The position numbers and the translations under genes are program-made. Below the pieces are notes generated by a model that worked only from the letters and a program-made list of their open reading frames with translations, ran no database searches and was not told the DNA's origin. A DNA stretch of 6,221 nucleotides from a bacterium (lineage in GTDB: Bacteria; CG03): contig VMTI01000258.1 in the NCBI GenBank assembly GCA_013791675.1, positions 1 to 6,221 on the forward strand, written 5' to 3'. Positions 6,058 through 6,221 of this stretch are shown piece after piece. Numbering within the stretch: position 1 is the first letter of the stretch; each line of letters begins with the position of its first letter.

Positions 6058-6221
6058 CTATGTTCTCCCGAAAGACTTGTTTCCGGATTCACGTATAAGT
6101 TTTTTGTAAAGACTGATATAACGCCGCGCGGATTTTGTCCACGAAAATTTCTGCCTCATGCATCTCTTGACCAATTCCCGGAAGCGGCCTGGACTCTCAT
6201 AAACTTTTATGGCTTTGCGCA
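6058..6221 (-). CDS. glgA: Glycogen synthase-like glycosyltransferase, C-terminal end only
   Basis: Only the last 53 complete codons and the TAG stop are in the window; the gene continues beyond the right edge. The visible part reads as the end of a GT5 glycogen/starch synthase. An aliphatic helix with VYESPGRFRELVKRCM is followed by KFSWTKSARRYISLYKKLI, matching the family's usual end in which Ser-Trp precedes a conserved Ala, Tyr and LY. This terminal helix packs back on the N-terminal Rossmann domain in known structures. The enzyme would add ADP- or UDP-glucose to alpha-1,4-glucan in the cytoplasm. A GT4 glycosyltransferase with a similar C-terminus cannot be excluded from so short a piece, since the catalytic KTGGL-type and E-x7-E motifs are outside. 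It is the most upstream gene seen in the apparent operon. Confidence 0.72.
   Translation of the reverse strand, partial: RKAIKVYESPGRFRELVKRCMRQKFSWTKSARRYISLYKKLIRESGNKSFGRT

Overview
The window is a compact bacterial gene block in which every supported gene lies on the minus strand, so it is read here from high to low coordinates. The type IV pilus-type ATPases, good Shine-Dalgarno sequences, tight gene packing and roughly balanced base composition suggest a bacterium, probably with a Gram-negative-type envelope. I cannot fix the phylum. A poorly sampled environmental lineage such as Elusimicrobiota or Omnitrophota would fit, but that is a guess from gene content only.

In transcription order the layout is as follows. 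The last 53 residues of a glycogen synthase-like glycosyltransferase (6058-6221) are followed after 3 nt by a sugar phosphate isomerase/epimerase-type TIM barrel (5215-6054). After 2 nt comes a YfcE/MJ0936-type metallophosphoesterase with a GTG start (4730-5212), and after 12 nt an intact PilT-type ATPase (3584-4717). After 11 nt comes a second PilT-family ATPase (2450-3572) whose frame is broken by one extra base near 3029. It overlaps by 1 nt (TGATG) a two-domain protein with a cyclic nucleotide-binding domain and a GAF-like domain (1557-2450), which in turn overlaps by 13 nt a DUF3307 multi-pass membrane protein (853-1569). After a 78-nt gap with a strong imperfect hairpin and a possible promoter, a membrane-anchored TPR/coiled-coil protein starts at 774 and runs off the left edge.

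Spacing suggests one transcription unit from glgA to the DUF3307 gene. The central block is the interesting part: two tandem retraction-type ATPases are translationally linked to a putative nucleotide-sensing protein and to a membrane protein of unknown function. I infer that this is a signal-controlled pilus retraction module. No pilin, PilB, PilC or secretin gene is visible, so the rest of the machine must be elsewhere. The three upstream genes look like general metabolism and may simply share the transcript.

The main caveats are the frameshift in the second ATPase, which may be an assembly error or real decay, and the two truncated edge genes. There are no tRNA, rRNA, CRISPR or complete mobile-element features that I can support.
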